Shown here in pieces: positions 61,555-64,000 of a stretch of DNA of 64,000 nt (the first letter of the stretch is position 1; every line of letters starts with the position of its first letter). Origin of the DNA: Melioribacter sp. (GTDB lineage: Bacteria; Bacteroidota; Ignavibacteria; Ignavibacteriales; Melioribacteraceae). The position numbers were made by a program, and so were the translations under genes. The notes under the pieces are model-generated. The model was not told the DNA's origin and searched no databases. It saw only the letters and a program-made list of their open reading frames with translations. The stretch covers positions 62,001-126,000 of the forward strand of contig DYHW01000005.1 in assembly GCA_020723965.1 (NCBI GenBank). The letters are read 5' to 3'.

Positions 61555-63154
61555 CTTCGTGCATCCAAGCGTTTATTAGTTTTGCTGCATCCATAGGGTT
61601 TTTAGAAACGTAATTCACAATTCTCTCTTGTTGATTTTTCTTTAACATTGCTTCATCAGAAATTTCATCTTCAATATCGCCAACCGGAAGCAGCATTCCT
61701 CTTTTCTTTTTTGAAGCGATCATCTGAGCCGTAGGCGGCGCTTGAGCTATAGCAGGCGCTGCAGCCGAACCTCCGCTGATTCCAAAAGCGCCAGGGTTAA
61801 CTGTCCCAATCACGATTCTCTCATTCTGCAGCCGCTTCATCAAACTTTTAAGAACAAATATTGAGGAAACTATTGCAACCACAATAAAAACCAAATTGAT
61901 CCATTCGTTAGGATTTGGCAATGCGCCGGAGACTGCTTCTTCGGTCAAATTTTCAGCAGGTTTTGTTTCAAAAGGAATGTTAACAAGAGAAAATTGATCA
62001 TTGCGCGTTTCATCTATTCCTACAGCGTTTTTTATTATCTCTTCTAATTTTTTTATTTGTGCAGCCGGACGCGGCTCAAATACGATTTCTGTATTCTCTC
62101 CCTTTTTAACTTCTTTTGGGATGTCGTTAATAACAGCTGCAACGCTAAGTCTTTTTATATTTCCGCTACCTTCAATAACTTTTTGTATCGTTTTGCTTAT
62201 CTCATAATTAGTAAGAGAATTTTCGTTGGATTGAGCCGTTGTATCGTTTCTAACTTTTCCGGAGTTGTTCGTCTTTATTGTCTGTTCACTGACCGCCACT
62301 TGAGAATCGGGGTCGTACTGTTCCATCGTTTTTTCAACCTGGTCGAAATTGATTTCTGCATTTATCTGTACCATAGCATTACCGTAACCGAGAACGTTAT
62401 CTAATATGCTTTGCGCTTTTTGAGCCAAATAATTTTCTACCGAACGTTTTATTTCATATTGTTTTGTTGATGCAAATGCAAGCGGTTCCTCATCGGTATC
62501 GTTGTTAAAGATTCTTCCTTTTGTATCAATAATCGAAACTTTATTCGGCTGCAATCCTTCTACGCTTCCACACAGCAAATTCACTATCGATTCAATGTTT
62601 TCTTTTGACGGCGCACTATTATTGCGAAGTTTCAGAACTACAGAAGCGGTGGGATTTTTTTCTTCTTCCTTAAAGATTGTTTTTTGCGGAATAACTATGT
62701 GAACGCGTGCGCCCACAACTCCGTCTTGCTGCTGTATTGTCCGGGAAAGTTCTCCTTCAAGCGCGCGTTTGTAATTCAACTTCTGCATAAACTCTGACAT
62801 ACCCATTGAAGTCTTATCAAAAATTTCGTAACCAATTACACCCGAACTTGGAATTCCTTTTCCGGCAAGAGCAAGACGAAGCTCATAAACTTTTTCACGC
62901 GGCACTTTGATTGTCTGGCCATTATCATCAATCTTGTAAAGAATTTTTTGATTTCCTAAATACTCAACAACTTTTGATGCATCTTCTTGCGAAAGACCTG
63001 AATATAAAGTTGAATAGTTCGGCTCATTCAAAAAGAAAAGAAGAACTGCTAGCAGAAAGAGTGTTAAAAACACTCCGCCTGCAAGCATAAATTTCTGTTT
63101 TGGGTTTAGTTTATTCAGTATTCCAAATAATGCTTGTAAAGGATTTGAGTCCAT
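61544..63154 (-). CDS. fliF: Flagellar MS-ring protein FliF
   Basis: A 536-residue MS-ring subunit with two membrane helices (about 21-42 and 418-440). The periplasmic part has NEPNYSTLYSGLSQEDASKV, a ring-building motif with VPREKVYELRLALAGKGIP, and GVVGARVHIVIP. The C-terminal tail (IVNYVSKNPMDAAKLINAW) binds FliG. It follows fliE by 2 bp. Confidence 0.95.
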   Translation of the reverse strand: MDSNPLQALFGILNKLNPKQKFMLAGGVFLTLFLLAVLLFFLNEPNYSTLYSGLSQEDASKVVEYLGNQKILYKIDDNGQTIKVPREKVYELRLALAGKGIPSSGVIGYEIFDKTSMGMSEFMQKLNYKRALEGELSRTIQQQDGVVGARVHIVIPQKTIFKEEEKNPTASVVLKLRNNSAPSKENIESIVNLLCGSVEGLQPNKVSIIDTKGRIFNNDTDEEPLAFASTKQYEIKRSVENYLAQKAQSILDNVLGYGNAMVQINAEINFDQVEKTMEQYDPDSQVAVSEQTIKTNNSGKVRNDTTAQSNENSLTNYEISKTIQKVIEGSGNIKRLSVAAVINDIPKEVKKGENTEIVFEPRPAAQIKKLEEIIKNAVGIDETRNDQFSLVNIPFETKPAENLTEEAVSGALPNPNEWINLVFIVVAIVSSIFVLKSLMKRLQNERIVIGTVNPGAFGISGGSAAAPAIAQAPPTAQMIASKKKRGMLLPVGDIEDEISDEAMLKKNQQERIVNYVSKNPMDAAKLINAWMHEDEI

Positions 63155-63156
63155 AG

Positions 63157-63447
63157 TTATATAGGCATCCTTGTTAATTCTTTGAACATATCAACTGCTT
63201 TGTTTCTTATTTCCATTAACATGTCAAGATTAGTTTTTGCTTTTTCGCCTGCAATCATTACTTCGTGCAATTCAATACCGTTACCCGAGACAAAATCTTT
63301 TACCATTTCGGCTGAATCGACTTGAGATTGATTTACGTCTTTAATGAAATTTGTTAGGGTGTTTCCAAAATTTTCATTTTCCAACGGTTTATTCTTTTGC
63401 GGCTGAACCGCCCCGGGTAAAAATTCTCCCAATCCTTCTATTTTCAT
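63157..63447 (-). CDS. fliE: MS-ring/rod junction protein FliE
   Basis: A 96-residue protein: FGNTLTNFIKDVNQSQVDSA and ELHEVMIAGEKAKTNLDMLM are the usual FliE motifs, with ELTRMPI at the end. It forms the join between MS-ring and rod and is the first exported rod component. It is bounded by the small unknown gene (1 bp) and fliF (2 bp). Confidence 0.93.
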   Translation of the reverse strand: MKIEGLGEFLPGAVQPQKNKPLENENFGNTLTNFIKDVNQSQVDSAEMVKDFVSGNGIELHEVMIAGEKAKTNLDMLMEIRNKAVDMFKELTRMPI

Positions 63448-63448
63448 T

Positions 63449-63682
63449 TCATCCTCTCCTATCGAAAAGTGACCCGACGTGTACGCCGGAAATTTTCCCT
63501 TTAGAGTTATAGGTCTGATATTTCATTATCTCTTCTTTCTGAGCGGGATAGAGTTCTGCAAAAAATTTTTTCTCTTCGGCTGAAATATTCACGTTTCTTT
63601 TTGCTTCTTCCGAAACGCTGTTCGGAACTGCTTTCAAATATGAGGGCGCATAATTGCCTACTGTGTTCATATTAATTTTCAT
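63449..63682 (-). CDS. Small conserved-looking unknown protein between flgC and fliE
   Basis: A 77-residue soluble protein of no family I recognise. Its N-terminus (MNTVGNYAPSYLKAVPNSV) looks like a flexible export or binding tail. The middle is helical and acidic (ISAEEKKFFAELYPAQKEEI), and it ends in a distinctive HVGSLFDRRG. Its neighbours are flgC (start directly at the flgC stop) and fliE (1 bp), so expression with the rod is certain. It may be a lineage-specific rod or MS-ring accessory. Confidence 0.65.
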   Translation of the reverse strand: MKINMNTVGNYAPSYLKAVPNSVSEEAKRNVNISAEEKKFFAELYPAQKEEIMKYQTYNSKGKISGVHVGSLFDRRG

Positions 63683-64000
63683 TTAAATCTCCAAAGAATC
63701 TTTTATCATTTGTTTTGCCGAATTGAGCGCTTGAAGATTGGCTTCATAACTTCTTGTTGCTGCTATCATATCCACCATCTCGTTGATCACGTTCACATTC
63801 GATATTTGGACATAACCTTTTTCGTCCGCATCGGGATGATCAGGCATGTAAACAAGTTCTCCTGGTTTCTGATCTTCAAGTTCATTTACTATAACTTGAG
63901 CGTTATCGCCAGAAATATTAACCTCTCGAGGCAAAGCAACAATTGGCAAATGATTTTTGTTTGTTGTGTTCAAACGAATTGTCTGCCCTTCGACAGAAAG
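63683..64000 (-). CDS. flgC: Proximal rod protein FlgC (N-terminal end outside window)
   Basis: The C-terminal 105 residues of FlgC. PDHPDADEKGYVQISNVNVI and NEMVDMIAATRSYEANLQAL followed by NSAKQMI are the family signature. The frame stays open through the right edge (upstream codons read LSVEGQTIRL), so the N-terminal rod motif and probably flgB lie outside. A TTG at 63973 is not a real start. Confidence 0.93.
   Translation of the reverse strand, partial: LSVEGQTIRLNTTNKNHLPIVALPREVNISGDNAQVIVNELEDQKPGELVYMPDHPDADEKGYVQISNVNVINEMVDMIAATRSYEANLQALNSAKQMIKDSLEI

Noticed and set aside
1..64000. CRISPR arrays, tRNA or rRNA genes, insertion sequences
   Set aside because: I found no regularly spaced direct repeats, cloverleaf-like segments, rRNA motifs or transposase genes while reading both strands.

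Overview
The window is an AT-rich, Gram-negative bacterial segment that fits the Ignavibacteria (Bacteroidota/Chlorobi side of the FCB group). The evidence is a secreted kelch protein ending in a type IX secretion sorting domain of the YPNPFNPTT type, P- and L-ring flagellar genes (so an outer membrane), and frequent oligo-A/T tracts. The taxonomic call is inference; no rRNA gene is present.

Left flank (1-9,057). An ABC transporter ATPase runs off the left edge. Next come an AmpG-like permease paired with a BadF-family amino-sugar kinase (probably cell-wall sugar recycling), a YbaK-type aminoacyl-tRNA deacylase, the secreted kelch protein, and a Lon-like AAA protease. Three gaps longer than 300 bp (3704-4041, 6062-6566, 20212-20979) hold remnants or hairpins and no intact gene.

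Flagellar block (9,158-64,000). About 55 kb is coded entirely on the minus strand, mostly with gaps under 15 bp or 1-20 bp overlaps. In transcription order from the right edge: flgC (partial), a small unknown gene, fliE-fliF-fliG-fliH-fliI-fliJ, a MotE-like gene, fliK, flgD, a TIGR02530-type gene, flgE, fliL-fliM-fliN-fliO-fliP-fliQ-fliR-flhB-flhA-flhF-flhG, a small membrane protein, fliA (sigma-28), two HDOD genes, a GAF pseudo-histidine kinase, an unknown membrane protein, flgF-flgG-flgA-flgH-flgI-flgJ-flgN-flgK-flgL, a first motA-motB pair, fliW-csrA, a REC-Hpt gene, a second motA-motB pair, two REC genes, an unknown gene, a PAS histidine kinase, a TPR/membrane/coiled-coil protein, two glycosyltransferase genes, flagellin, fliS, fliD, a FliT-like gene, a FlgM-like gene and a lone REC gene. 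flgB and the core chemotaxis genes (cheA/W/R/B) are not here. FliM keeps the N-terminal CheY-binding peptide, so a CheY is expected elsewhere.

The most interesting layers are these. (1) A 1791-residue protein fuses radical-SAM/SPASM-like, GT4, GT2, GT4, GT2 and TPR regions. It is followed by a GT2-TPR protein and then flagellin, and it lies next to a broken nonulosonate cytidylyltransferase; this looks like a flagellin glycosylation locus. (2) Three exact copies of TAAA-N15-TCCGATAA are seen: one upstream of flagellin, one inside the MotE-like gene before fliK, and one inside flgD before flgE. They suggest a lineage-specific FliA promoter. (3) The flagellin leader has a 5'-end hairpin, a second hairpin presenting GGA in its loop, and a GGA in the Shine-Dalgarno. 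This is the layout expected for a FliW-CsrA-flagellin switch, and both fliW and csrA are in this cluster. (4) REC, Hpt, DHp-only and kinase modules are spread over separate genes, together with a pseudo-kinase whose catalytic His is Glu. (5) The second motB begins deep inside motA in another frame.
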